In this document: piece after piece, positions 47,959 to 56,239 of the stretch
Layout: each line of letters begins with the position of its first letter
Position numbering within the stretch: position 1 is the first letter of the stretch
Source: Enterococcus rotai
Lineage (GTDB): Bacteria; Bacillota; Bacilli; Lactobacillales; Enterococcaceae
NCBI RefSeq assembly: GCF_001465345.1
Contig: NZ_CP013655.1
Coordinates: 186,001 to 250,000, forward strand
Length of the DNA stretch: 64,000 bases
Direction: 5' to 3'
Made by a program: the position numbers and the translations under genes
Notes under the pieces: generated by a model
What the model saw: the letters and a program-made list of their open reading frames with translations, nothing else
The model's database searches: none
Told to the model about the DNA's origin: nothing

Positions 47959-49431
47959 TCATCTTCGATTATGCAGTTCACGAATATTCAATCGAATTTG
48001 ATTGATATCATAAGTTGAGCCTAATTCTGACAAGACATAGACCTCTTGTACCGAGCGATATACATTAGGTTTCATGACATTTGTGATCAACAAATCATAG
48101 CTTTTTTTAGCATCATAGGTTTCAATCGTTAAGCCATTTAAATTTTTCAAACTCAATACCAAAACTTGCGTCATGACTTCCTTATACAAATGATCCATCT
48201 TCAAATCAATACCAATACGCGTTTCACCAACGATTTCAAAATCAATGATCGCTAGGACACTGAGGTATTTGACTAATGACCATTCGTGTAAACTATTTCC
48301 TTTTTCATAACATTCTCCAAAACATTCCAAACTTCGATCTAAAAGAATATGGGAAAAGTCAGCCAGCTTATGACTAGATAAACTCTGTTCCTTTTGCCAA
48401 ATATTTTCTCGATCAAATAATTCCAGCTCTCCTTTAAAAAAATATAACCGACTGTGAATCTGAGAGAAGTAATAGAAGATTTTTTTCTCCAACTCTGGGA
48501 AAAATTTTTGTGGACGATAACATAAAATCACATGCTCTAATACAAATGTATCGGCTAATGACGTTGGGGTACGTCGGCCTCGAATCAAACTATAATCTGC
48601 AAAATCTGCCTCTGCTAAAACAGACATACTCGTTAAAAAAATAAAATGGAGCAAACTTTCTTCTTCATCGATTTCAAGAGGATAGCGGCTGAAAAAACGC
48701 AATACAAAAGAACGTAGTGTTTTGAAAAAAGGATCTTGTTCGTACACTTGACTCTTATTGTAGAGCTCTTTAAATTGTTTCGATTGCACAACGATTCTTT
48801 TTTTACTGATCGTCAGCCATAAACTGATTTTTAGTTTACCATGTTCCTCAAAGGAAAGAGCTAACGCTTTTTCCAAGGCCTCAATGATTCGCAAGTTTTG
48901 AACCGTTAATGTTTTTTCCTGATGAATGTCATATGGTGTTAAAAACCAATAAACTTGAAAATAAAAATAACGAATCTGTAGCTCTTCTCCTTTTAATTGC
49001 CCGTTGCGGATTTTAAGATCAAATTCTTTCAATAACAAGTTCAGCTCTTTGATTTTGCGAAATAGAGATGATTCACTGATCATAAATTTAGTTGTCAGCT
49101 GAGCGATCGTAAACTCCCGATAATGAAATAAATAGTCAATCAGCTGAAACTTAATAGACGCTCGGACATAATCATCGACAACTTTACTAATAGAAAATCC
49201 ATCTGACATGTGAATGGCGACCCATTGACCATCATAAAATAACGAACAGTATTTTTCATAAGGTTTTAGATAGTACCCTAACTCCTTCAAATCACTTTCA
49301 AAAGAAGCTTTGGACACACCTAAATAATCCAACAGTTCAGTATCCTCGATCCTACCACCAGCCAAAATCACCTTTTTTAAAATTCCAACTTCTCTTGCTT
49401 CTTTTCTATCTAATAAGGCTTCAATTTTCAT
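47959..49431 (-). CDS. Mga-type transcription regulator, coupled to flavoprotein
   Basis: 490 residues with the Mga-like plan: N-terminal HTH domains (DTELLDYLGVSKASFESDLKEL-type and FTIAQLTTKFMISESSLFRKI-type) and a long helical PRD-like middle. A C-terminal EIIB-like part follows (LVLSLKNLNGLTIETYD...LLITNV). ATG 49431 has GGAG about 8 bases upstream and lies inside the last codons of the flavoprotein gene (stop 49421), so translation is coupled. It may respond to redox or PTS state. The target is unknown. Confidence 0.8.
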   Translation of the reverse strand: MKIEALLDRKEAREVGILKKVILAGGRIEDTELLDYLGVSKASFESDLKELGYYLKPYEKYCSLFYDGQWVAIHMSDGFSISKVVDDYVRASIKFQLIDYLFHYREFTIAQLTTKFMISESSLFRKIKELNLLLKEFDLKIRNGQLKGEELQIRYFYFQVYWFLTPYDIHQEKTLTVQNLRIIEALEKALALSFEEHGKLKISLWLTISKKRIVVQSKQFKELYNKSQVYEQDPFFKTLRSFVLRFFSRYPLEIDEEESLLHFIFLTSMSVLAEADFADYSLIRGRRTPTSLADTFVLEHVILCYRPQKFFPELEKKIFYYFSQIHSRLYFFKGELELFDRENIWQKEQSLSSHKLADFSHILLDRSLECFGECYEKGNSLHEWSLVKYLSVLAIIDFEIVGETRIGIDLKMDHLYKEVMTQVLVLSLKNLNGLTIETYDAKKSYDLLITNVMKPNVYRSVQEVYVLSELGSTYDINQIRLNIRELHNRR

Positions 49432-50755
49432 CTGCTTCACTCCACAAACCTTCAAATGCGAGCTGGTTCGTGATATCGATCACGTTGGAATAATAGGGAT
49501 GATACAAAAAATCTTTCTGATAAAACTCTTCGAGCGTTTGTCCCGCTTGAATACCAAGTGCAAGTGTGTTGATTTTTTCTAAGATGTCCGCTTTTGAAAC
49601 CAATTGTGCCCCTAATAATTTATGACTCTCTTTTTCAAAGATAATTTTGCCACTAATCGTTTCACCACCGGAAAATAATGAGCTTTTTTGTTGAACATGA
49701 GCAACTGAAATTGGCTGCTCATAAAATGACCCTTCCGCTTCAGTCAATCCTGTACTTGCTACATAATGATCAACAAGCTTGGTCCCAATCGTGCGAATCG
49801 AACCTACAAAAGGCATTGTAGGTTCCACTAAATTTTGTGCAACCACCAAACCTGACCTAACCGCATTATTTACTAAGGGAATATAAAACGATTCATTCGA
49901 TAAGCTGTACGGCACTTGAATGCAATCACCAATAGCAAAAATATCTACTTGCGAGGTTTCTAAGTATTCATTCACAAAAATGGTGCCATCTGTATGCGTC
50001 CGAACCTGTTCATCTAAATAACCTAAATCAGGTCGAACATTCATCGCAAAAATAGCACTGTCACATACTAACTGTGACTTCTTCGTTTCGATCAAAAGGC
50101 CTTCATCTACATCAGTTATTTTTTCTACGGTCTCATCAAAATGAAAGACAACTCCGCGCGCCACCATTTCAGCTTGAACCGGTTGGATCATTTCTTCATC
50201 AAAATATTTAAATAGCAAATAATCCATCCGTTCAAAAAGATGGACTTCTTTGCCTTTTTTCAGTAAGGTATCAGCTGCTTCAGCTCCGATTTGACCACCG
50301 CCAATCAACGCTACTTTACGGCTATTTTCCAATTGCTCGATTGCTTGTAGCACGCCAGGTAAAAATTTATATTTCAATACTTTATCTGAGTCGCTGCCGA
50401 GAATATTTTGCGACCATTGACTAGAGCCTGTCGCTAAAATAAGTTTATCAAATGAGATAAACGACTCAAGTGCTTCTTTTTCATAGTTGATAATATGTTG
50501 CGTTGCGTCTATACTAACAACTTCTGCATTTAGCAATAAGGTTAATCCATGATCTACTAACTCTTGTTCTGAAATAAATCGAGCCGTTTCAATTGGCTTG
50601 ATTGTCTCATTAAAATAAAGATTGATGCCGCCAGGTAAATAACCGATCGTTTGCTGCTTATCCATTAAAAAAACTTCAGCCTCTGGATGTTTTTTTCTGA
50701 TAGCTAAAGCCGCAGAAACTCCAGCAAATGAAGCTCCTATGATCACAACTTTCAT
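49421..50755 (-). CDS. NADH oxidase/peroxidase-like flavoprotein without redox Cys
   Basis: 444 residues of the class III pyridine-nucleotide-disulfide family (Nox/Npr/CoA-disulfide reductase). It has an FAD motif (VIIGASFAGVSAALAI), an NADH motif (VALIGGGQIGAEAADTL) and the second FAD motif (FAIGDCIQVP), then a C-terminal dimerisation domain. In Npr and Nox residue 10 is His and residue 42 is the Cys that forms a sulfenic acid. Here they are Phe10 and Gly42 (YLPGGINLYF). H2O2- or O2-reducing activity by the usual route is therefore not expected. Confidence 0.85.
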   Translation of the reverse strand: MKVVIIGASFAGVSAALAIRKKHPEAEVFLMDKQQTIGYLPGGINLYFNETIKPIETARFISEQELVDHGLTLLLNAEVVSIDATQHIINYEKEALESFISFDKLILATGSSQWSQNILGSDSDKVLKYKFLPGVLQAIEQLENSRKVALIGGGQIGAEAADTLLKKGKEVHLFERMDYLLFKYFDEEMIQPVQAEMVARGVVFHFDETVEKITDVDEGLLIETKKSQLVCDSAIFAMNVRPDLGYLDEQVRTHTDGTIFVNEYLETSQVDIFAIGDCIQVPYSLSNESFYIPLVNNAVRSGLVVAQNLVEPTMPFVGSIRTIGTKLVDHYVASTGLTEAEGSFYEQPISVAHVQQKSSLFSGGETISGKIIFEKESHKLLGAQLVSKADILEKINTLALGIQAGQTLEEFYQKDFLYHPYYSNVIDITNQLAFEGLWSEADEN

Positions 50756-50875
50756 GGTAAACCCTTCCTTCTAAATAAATAAACCGTTTTCCTAAAGAAT
50801 AGCACAAGCTTGAAGCTAACGCATAGAAATAGCCTTATGTTTAATCAAAAAAAGGAAGAGTTTGGGACATAAGTC

Positions 50876-52534
50876 TTAAGACAAATAAAACAGAAGACCG
50901 AAAATCATAAAAATGATTTTTAGTCTTCTGTTTTTTAGTTTCTTGGGAGAATTATTCTTGTTTGATAGCTTATTTATCCTATATTTTCTCAAATTTACTG
51001 CCATTAACGCAAATCCAATTTCATTGTGTGTCTGCTGTTTTCCTCGAACAGAGAACCGAGTGAAGCCTAAACAAGCCTTCAAATGTCCGAAAGCAGGTTC
51101 GACGTCAATTTTTCGTTGACGATAGAGTTTACCTGTTTCTTCTTCTGAAAGCAGCTGTTGAATCTTCGCTTTAAAATATTCCCAATTCATATTCTTTTGA
51201 ATCTCACGATTCTTGTTGCTCTTCGCTTTTGTACATTGGCTTCGAAGAGGACAATTCGAGCAGTCTTCACATTCATATCGTTTTAAATACCGTTTAAACC
51301 CATACTTATCTGTACGAATAGAATAATTTCGAAAAGTCATTTTCCGTCCGCCAGGGCAAAGAAACGTATCGTCTAATTCCTGATACGACCAGTTTGCGGG
51401 AAGAAATGGATTTTGTTTACATTTTTTCTTTTGTTCTTTATGGTACATGGCATAAGTAATGAGTGGTGTTCGCTCATGGTCTTCTAAAACAGCTTGATAG
51501 TTTTCTTCTCCCCCGTAGCCGGCATCTGCGACAATATAAGTTGGTAGCTCAAAGAAACGCTCCTTTAAAGTAGCTAAAAAAGGACGCAGTGTCCGTGTAT
51601 CTGTTGGGTTCGAGAAAAGATCATAGCCTAAAATGTACTGACTATTCGTAGCGATTTGAAGATTATAGCCTGCTTTTAACTGACCATTTTTCATGTGATC
51701 GTCTTTCATGCGCATAAAAGTGGCATCTGGATCTGTTCTAGAATAGCTGTTTCGTTGTCCTAAAATCTGTCTATGTTTTTGATAAGCAAGTTTTCGCTCT
51801 TTAAAGTCCTTGAAAAGTTTCCTTAATTTTTTTGGAACTTTTCGTTTAGAACGAATTGATTTGCGCGTAATTCCATCCTCTGCTTGTTCGATTTTATCTG
51901 TAAACTTTTCTACAATATGCGCGAGATTTTCTTCAATCTTGCCTAATTCAGTGACAGATAATTCTTTTTCGGACTCGCGCTCAATTTCAGGAATAATTTG
52001 ATTTTTTAACAATTCATCATAAAGAAAATTTGATTTTTCAGTAAGATTTTTATCAAAGTTATCAATGGATTTTCTCCAAACAAAGGTGTATTTATTTGCG
52101 TTGGCTTCAATCTTTGTGCCATCGATAAAAATGGCTTCTTCATCGATTAATTGTTCCTTAACTAATTGGCTACGGAACTGGACGAAGCACTCCCGAAGGA
52201 GTGCATTCACTAAAGGATCCACTCGAAAACGATTGATGGTTCGATAACTAGGTTGATAACTTTGAGTAAGCCACATCATGCGAATACTGTCTTTCGTTAA
52301 CGCTTCAATCTTACGACCAGAAAATACAGATTGCGTGTAAGCACATAAAATCATCTTCATCATCATTTTTGGATGATAAGAAGCAGGCCCCATTTGATGG
52401 TGAAAAGGAATAAAGCGTTCCTCTGGAATACTTTCGACTAATTGATCAATGGCAAACGCAATATCATTTTTTTCTAACTGAAAACTAAAATCTAGAGGAA
52501 GAACGACTTGATTTGTGGTATAATTTTTAAACAT
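50876..52534 (-). CDS. IS1182-family transposase
   Basis: 552 residues with the N-terminal DUF772-like domain (FIPFHHQMGPASYHPKMMMK). The DDE catalytic region contains IFIDGTKIEANANKYTF (first Asp), IVADAGYGGEENY (second Asp) and KIDVEPAFGHLKACLGFTRF (Glu). A zinc-like Cys cluster (CEDCSNCPLRSQC) lies before the last part. ATG 52534 (MFKNYTTNQV) has GAGGTG about 6 bases upstream. The frame upstream of it is just open sequence. Confidence 0.93.
   Translation of the reverse strand: MFKNYTTNQVVLPLDFSFQLEKNDIAFAIDQLVESIPEERFIPFHHQMGPASYHPKMMMKMILCAYTQSVFSGRKIEALTKDSIRMMWLTQSYQPSYRTINRFRVDPLVNALLRECFVQFRSQLVKEQLIDEEAIFIDGTKIEANANKYTFVWRKSIDNFDKNLTEKSNFLYDELLKNQIIPEIERESEKELSVTELGKIEENLAHIVEKFTDKIEQAEDGITRKSIRSKRKVPKKLRKLFKDFKERKLAYQKHRQILGQRNSYSRTDPDATFMRMKDDHMKNGQLKAGYNLQIATNSQYILGYDLFSNPTDTRTLRPFLATLKERFFELPTYIVADAGYGGEENYQAVLEDHERTPLITYAMYHKEQKKKCKQNPFLPANWSYQELDDTFLCPGGRKMTFRNYSIRTDKYGFKRYLKRYECEDCSNCPLRSQCTKAKSNKNREIQKNMNWEYFKAKIQQLLSEEETGKLYRQRKIDVEPAFGHLKACLGFTRFSVRGKQQTHNEIGFALMAVNLRKYRINKLSNKNNSPKKLKNRRLKIIFMIFGLLFYLS
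50886..50937. terminator. Terminator at 3' end of IS1182 transposase
   Basis: Stem AAACAGAAGAC...AAAATCAT / ATGATTTT...GTCTTCTGTTT overlapping the stop region. Confidence 0.78.
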
Positions 52535-52609
52535 AAGAACACCTCGCTTGTTTATTTGTGTAGTTACTTTTATTCTAGCAAAGGTGTTCTTATTTTTGTA
52601 CAACAAAAT

Positions 52610-52645
52610 AATCCAGATGCCAATCAAGTTGATTGGTATCTGGAT
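52610..52645. terminator. Hairpin inside IS right end, downstream of LCP gene
   Basis: Stem AATCCAGAT-CCAATC / GATTGG-ATCTGGATT. It lies about 45 bp after the LCP stop on the minus strand, so the IS may supply the LCP terminator and also shield its transposase from read-in. Confidence 0.6.
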
Positions 52646-52688
52646 TTTTCGTTAGGACTTATGTCCCAAGCTCTTCCTCAATCTTATT

Positions 52689-53603
52689 CTAATTATCTTT
52701 CATAAAATCCTTAATAGCATCCGCATTCTTTTGCTCATCGATTTCAATCACACTACCGGATTCTGTATAATCATTGAAATTCCATGATCCTTCTACTGGA
52801 ACAGATAATGATTTTAACGGTTTTACGTTGCCAGTTAGAAAATCTTTTGCTAAATCGATCAATAAACTTGTCGGCACATTGGTATCGATTTTTCCGACCA
52901 TTTTCCCAGCAACTTGAGGTAATTCCCAAATTGGGATCAAATCTTTCGACTGTTCCACCAACGCGTCCATCACTTGTTGTTGACGTCTGATTCGACCAAA
53001 ATCGCCTTCTTCATCCATTCTAAAGCGAGCATATTGGAGTAAACTATTTCCATGCAGTGTTTGTTTTCCTTTAAGGATATCCACACCATCTAGGTTAATG
53101 TCTTTTTCCGAATCGATTGTAACGCCTTTTGGATAAAGTTCATCAATAATATCGCTGAATTCTTTAAAGTCAATCACTACATAATAGTTGATTGGCAAAT
53201 CAAAATTTGTTTTTAAGACATCTTTGGTCATTTGCGCTCCGCCATACGCGTAAGCCGCATTGATTTTATCTTGTCCCCCATCAGGAAATGTTACGTAGCT
53301 GTCTCGCATGATCGAGATTAGTTTTGGTTGTTTCGTTTTACCATCATAATGGGCCACCATCAATGTATCTGAACGCCCCTGGTCTTCATCGTCATCTCTA
53401 GAATCATTCCCAACAACCATTACAGTCAATTCTTTATCACTTGTTTGTTCATCACCAGTAAAATTTTGGTTTTTACTGGAAACTTTTGCTTCACTTTTTT
53501 CTTTTGCTGTTTGAAACGATATTGCTGCATAACAGCCTGCACTCACCACTACAAGCAAAATGGAGAGTAAGGTAATGATCGTTATTTTTACAGATTTTTT
53601 CAT
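52689..53603 (-). CDS. LytR-CpsA-Psr (LCP) family wall-polymer ligase
   Basis: 304 residues, membrane-anchored with an outside catalytic domain. It has an N-terminal helix (ITIITLLSILLVVVSAGCYA) and then the LCP core: GNDSRDDDEDQGRSDTLMVA, ISIMRDSYV, INAAYAYGG, RFRMDEEGDFGRIRRQQQV. These Asp/Arg residues bind polyprenyl-diphosphate and Mg2+. LCP enzymes transfer teichoic acid or capsule polymers to peptidoglycan. The gene is preceded by an M-box riboswitch with its own promoter and terminator, and its 3' side abuts an IS1182 element. Confidence 0.92.
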   Translation of the reverse strand: MKKSVKITIITLLSILLVVVSAGCYAAISFQTAKEKSEAKVSSKNQNFTGDEQTSDKELTVMVVGNDSRDDDEDQGRSDTLMVAHYDGKTKQPKLISIMRDSYVTFPDGGQDKINAAYAYGGAQMTKDVLKTNFDLPINYYVVIDFKEFSDIIDELYPKGVTIDSEKDINLDGVDILKGKQTLHGNSLLQYARFRMDEEGDFGRIRRQQQVMDALVEQSKDLIPIWELPQVAGKMVGKIDTNVPTSLLIDLAKDFLTGNVKPLKSLSVPVEGSWNFNDYTESGSVIEIDEQKNADAIKDFMKDN

Positions 53604-53642
53604 GAGTTATTCCTTTCTGCCGCTTAAATGGATTCTGGGATA

Positions 53643-53682
53643 AAAGAAAAATCCTTCACCAAGAACACTCAGCGAAGGGATT
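53643..53682 (-). terminator. Riboswitch-controlled terminator in LCP leader
   Basis: On the minus strand AATCCCTTCGC...GTGAAGGATT is followed by TTTTCTTTTA. Its 5' arm (CTTCGCTGAGT) can pair instead with the 3' arm of the riboswitch P1 helix (ACTCAACGAAG), 10 of 11 positions. It is therefore a switchable terminator about 40 bp before the LCP start. Confidence 0.8.
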
Positions 53683-53740
53683 AGATTAGAAGCGGCAAAC
53701 ACATGGACTTATGCCCTTTATTTACAACTTACCTTGATCT

Positions 53741-53897
53741 TCTCTTCGTTGAGTTTTAGCACTATATAACGTAAAAAGCTATGCTTTTAGCTGCTTTGAA
53801 AAACGCCTTAATTCGACGAAATTTGTCCTACCCGTACCTGTCTTTCGACATTTCTGAGCAGCAGCCTATGTTTATATAGGAGCCTCACCTAACAAGT
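53741..53897 (-). ncRNA. M-box (ykoK-type) magnesium riboswitch
   Basis: The minus strand carries the M-box core blocks in order: TTAGGTGAGGCTCCTATATA, GGCTGCTGCTCAGAAATGTC, GAAAGACAG, GACAAATTTCGTCG, TTAAGGCG, AGCAGCTAAAAGC and GTGCTAAAACTCAACGAAG. They match the Mg2+-sensing aptamer of B. subtilis mgtE block by block. P1 forms between ACTTGTT and AACGAAG. Mg2+ binding should favour P1 and so free the downstream terminator. Confidence 0.92.
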
Positions 53898-53913
53898 ATT
53901 TAATTCATTTTAA

Positions 53914-53942
53914 ACTATAAGCGTATCGAATCACAAAGTCAA
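53914..53942 (-). promoter_or_regulatory. Promoter of M-box/LCP transcript
   Basis: On the minus strand a TTGACT -35 (53937-53942) and a TATAGT -10 (53914-53919) are 17 bp apart. Transcription would start just before the aptamer. Nothing else is seen in 53943-54147. Confidence 0.75.
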
Positions 53943-54147
53943 ATTAAATTTTATATAAGTGCTTTACGGAAAATAATGTTATTTGGCTTAAACTACTCTA
54001 CACTCAAAGCTACCCTATATACGATTTAAACTATATAAAATTTTACACGATAAAAATCTTTATATTTTCTTAAAAAACAACTTTAGATAGACTTTCCTCC
54101 TATTATCTGTTTCAATGTTTAGAAGACGAAACGCTTGGAGGAAACCC

Positions 54148-54645
54148 ATGGAAAACTTTTTAGAAAAACAACAAGAATTCTTTTTTAGCTTTTTAACAGA
54201 TAGTATTGATAATTATTTATTGGATCATTCTGATGAAACATTTTATGCCTTTGCCTTAGACTGTAATATCTACGAAGAAGGGGAAATAAACCTTTGCATC
54301 AACACTGTTGAACTTTGGCAAGAAACAACTGAATACTATACAGAAAAAGGGTACAACCAAGAACAACTTGAAGCGATGAAATACTCTACTGGAGACTGGG
54401 ACGAAAATCAACGCTTTGCCTCTCTTCATTTATTTGATGATTGGGTCGAAGACGAAGAGGATATCCAAACTGTACTTGATTGGCTTTGCGAACAAATGCT
54501 TTTGCTAGTAGAATCGCAAACGTTCAGACATATTCCTAAAACTGAAGACTTTAAATTATTGGTTTATGATCATGATGAATCTGTTGCTGCATCACAAGAA
54601 CGGTTTGAAAAATTGACGATGTCTGATTATTTTCAAATAGATTAA
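54148..54645 (+). CDS. DUF4303-like protein
   Basis: 165 residues, acidic and cytoplasmic, with FYAFALDCNIYEEGEINLCINT and TGDWDENQRFASLHLF, a pattern resembling DUF4303 proteins. Function is unknown, though some relatives are linked to polymorphic toxin immunity. ATG 54148 follows GGAGGAAACCC, while the upstream ATG at 54115 has no ribosome-binding site. It ends at a bidirectional terminator. Confidence 0.72.
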   Translation: MENFLEKQQEFFFSFLTDSIDNYLLDHSDETFYAFALDCNIYEEGEINLCINTVELWQETTEYYTEKGYNQEQLEAMKYSTGDWDENQRFASLHLFDDWVEDEEDIQTVLDWLCEQMLLLVESQTFRHIPKTEDFKLLVYDHDESVAASQERFEKLTMSDYFQID

Positions 54646-54673
54646 TAGAAACAGAATACTTATAAATAAAAAT

Positions 54674-54718
54674 ACCAAGAAGGAGTTCTCACAGCAATTA
54701 GCAAGAACTCCTTTTTGA
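54674..54718. terminator. Bidirectional terminator
   Basis: Stem AAGGAGTTCT / AGAACTCCTT with TTTTTGA on the plus strand, between convergent genes. Confidence 0.82.
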
Positions 54719-54722
54719 TAGT

Positions 54723-55118
54723 TTAAAAACAAAACTCTAATTCTTCTAGCTTGAATAACGTTTCTAAGATTTCATTCACTTTTTCAACTAATTGTTTTTC
54801 ATCCACTATTTGATCTTGCGTTTCTACTTTTGCTGTATCACTTGAATAAATCAGGAAATTATACTCTTCCTTAAGTCTAACTTGATGTCCTTCTTTTATA
54901 TACAAAATATAATCATCAATAACATCCGTCTCATATTCCCGCTTATATCCATTTTTCAAAACAATCGCTGTGATCAATGCGTTGACTGTCAGCTCTTCTA
55001 AAGGAATTGTCTGCTCATCAATCGTCAAAATATAATTTTCATTTTCAATAATGCCACAAACATTACAGCCTCCATCCAACAAATCAACGGTTTTAGTAAT
55101 TGTTGCTTTCTTCATCAT
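54723..55118 (-). CDS. Hypothetical small cytoplasmic protein
   Basis: 131 residues. No signal peptide or membrane segment. It has an N-terminal CNVCGI pair (Cys near residues 15 and 18) that could bind a metal, then mixed alpha/beta sequence ending in Phe-Cys-Phe. I do not recognise a family. GAAGGGA lies about 6 bases upstream of ATG 55118, while the ATG at 55133 precedes that site. It is monocistronic. Confidence 0.6.
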   Translation of the reverse strand: MMKKATITKTVDLLDGGCNVCGIIENENYILTIDEQTIPLEELTVNALITAIVLKNGYKREYETDVIDDYILYIKEGHQVRLKEEYNFLIYSSDTAKVETQDQIVDEKQLVEKVNEILETLFKLEELEFCF

Positions 55119-55352
55119 TACAAATCCCTTCACACATCATTTTTAGTTCTTATCCTTACATATTATAGCAAAAATAATGATCGAATGAATAAGTAACTTG
55201 ATTTCCTTATTCAACTAAATTCGATAAAAAATAAATATATTTTAAATATTATGAGAAATTGCTCATTTTTATTTACTTTATATTTCCTTTGGATAATAAT
55301 ATAGGTAAGCTACTATTTATAAAATAGTAGTAAAAAAGAGGAGGTATTTTTT

Positions 55353-56171
55353 ATGAAAGTTTTCAAAGGTATGATGGTTGCAGGATTGGCAATCAGTTTA
55401 TGTTCAGCTAGTTTGGCAGTGGTGTCAAACACTGCGGATGCAGCAACAGTAGTGGAATCAAACTACAATAAGACAATCACTTTATTCAATAAAGCGGATA
55501 TCTTAGAGTACACAGGTTTATCCTTAACTAGTTCAAATGTAGCATCTGTTTACAATGAATTGGTTAAAGCAAGTACATGGGAAGCTGCTGGTTATTCTTC
55601 TGCAGAAGCTACTGTGATCGCCAGAGATTTCGGCAGAAATTATTACAAATCAGTCAACTTATTACAAAAAATGACGTATCAAAAAGACTTACATCTTAAA
55701 GTTATTTTGATCACTAAAGGGTATGTAAAAGCAGAATTTGGCTTACAATCATACTATGTTCCAGACACGCCTGTAACTCCAGAAGAACCTAAAGATCCTG
55801 AAGCACCAGTTACACCTGAAGAGCCTGAAACGCCAGAAGTTCCTGAAACACCTGAACAATCTGATCTTAAAAAATTAGAAATCCAAGTAACTTATACAAC
55901 TGGACAACAAATTCAATTACAGTACCAAGTAAATAGTAACGGTACGATCAAAGCACAATATCAAGATAAATCAAACAAAATCCAATTACAAGGTAATGCT
56001 GCTGCAGAAAAAATCGAAGGCATCATCGCTGGTTTAGATTTAAAAGCTGGAAGTGAAAAAACAATCACTTCACACATTTTAAACAAATTAGGTAAAGGTT
56101 CAAGCTACAAACAATTCCAATATCAAGGTCAATTTAATGATAATACACAAGTTAAATTCAAATTAAAATAA
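55353..56171 (+). CDS. Secreted YusW-like protein with Pro/Glu linker
   Basis: 272 residues. The signal peptide MKVFKGMMVAGLAISLCSAS is cleaved near ADAA. A helical domain follows (about 35-135), then a Pro/Glu-rich linker of PEEPxxPE units (about 138-170) and a C-terminal YusW-like domain (about 172-272: KKLEIQVTYTTGQQIQLQYQ ...). The linker suggests a wall-spanning spacer. Function is unknown. AGAGGAGG precedes the ATG by about 8 bases. Confidence 0.72.
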   Translation: MKVFKGMMVAGLAISLCSASLAVVSNTADAATVVESNYNKTITLFNKADILEYTGLSLTSSNVASVYNELVKASTWEAAGYSSAEATVIARDFGRNYYKSVNLLQKMTYQKDLHLKVILITKGYVKAEFGLQSYYVPDTPVTPEEPKDPEAPVTPEEPETPEVPETPEQSDLKKLEIQVTYTTGQQIQLQYQVNSNGTIKAQYQDKSNKIQLQGNAAAEKIEGIIAGLDLKAGSEKTITSHILNKLGKGSSYKQFQYQGQFNDNTQVKFKLK

Positions 56172-56194
56172 TCGTCAAAGTACTCAATCATCAA

Positions 56195-56238
56195 AGAAGA
56201 ACCTCATTTTCTGTAATCCAGAGAATGAGGTTCTTCTA
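56195..56238. terminator. Bidirectional terminator
   Basis: Stem AGAAGAACCTCATT / AATGAGGTTCTTCT between convergent genes. Confidence 0.85.
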
Positions 56239-56239
56239 T

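Larger units (their letters stand above)
50854..52677 (-). mobile_element. IS1182-family insertion sequence
   Basis: About 1.82 kb bounded by inverted repeats of about 26 bp: GGAAGAGTTTGGGACATAAG (from 50854) and the complement ending at 52677, with two or three mismatches. It carries one full-length transposase gene. No clear target duplication is visible. Its right end lies 12 bp from the LCP gene stop codon. The reading frame and both ends are intact, so it may be active. Confidence 0.9.
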
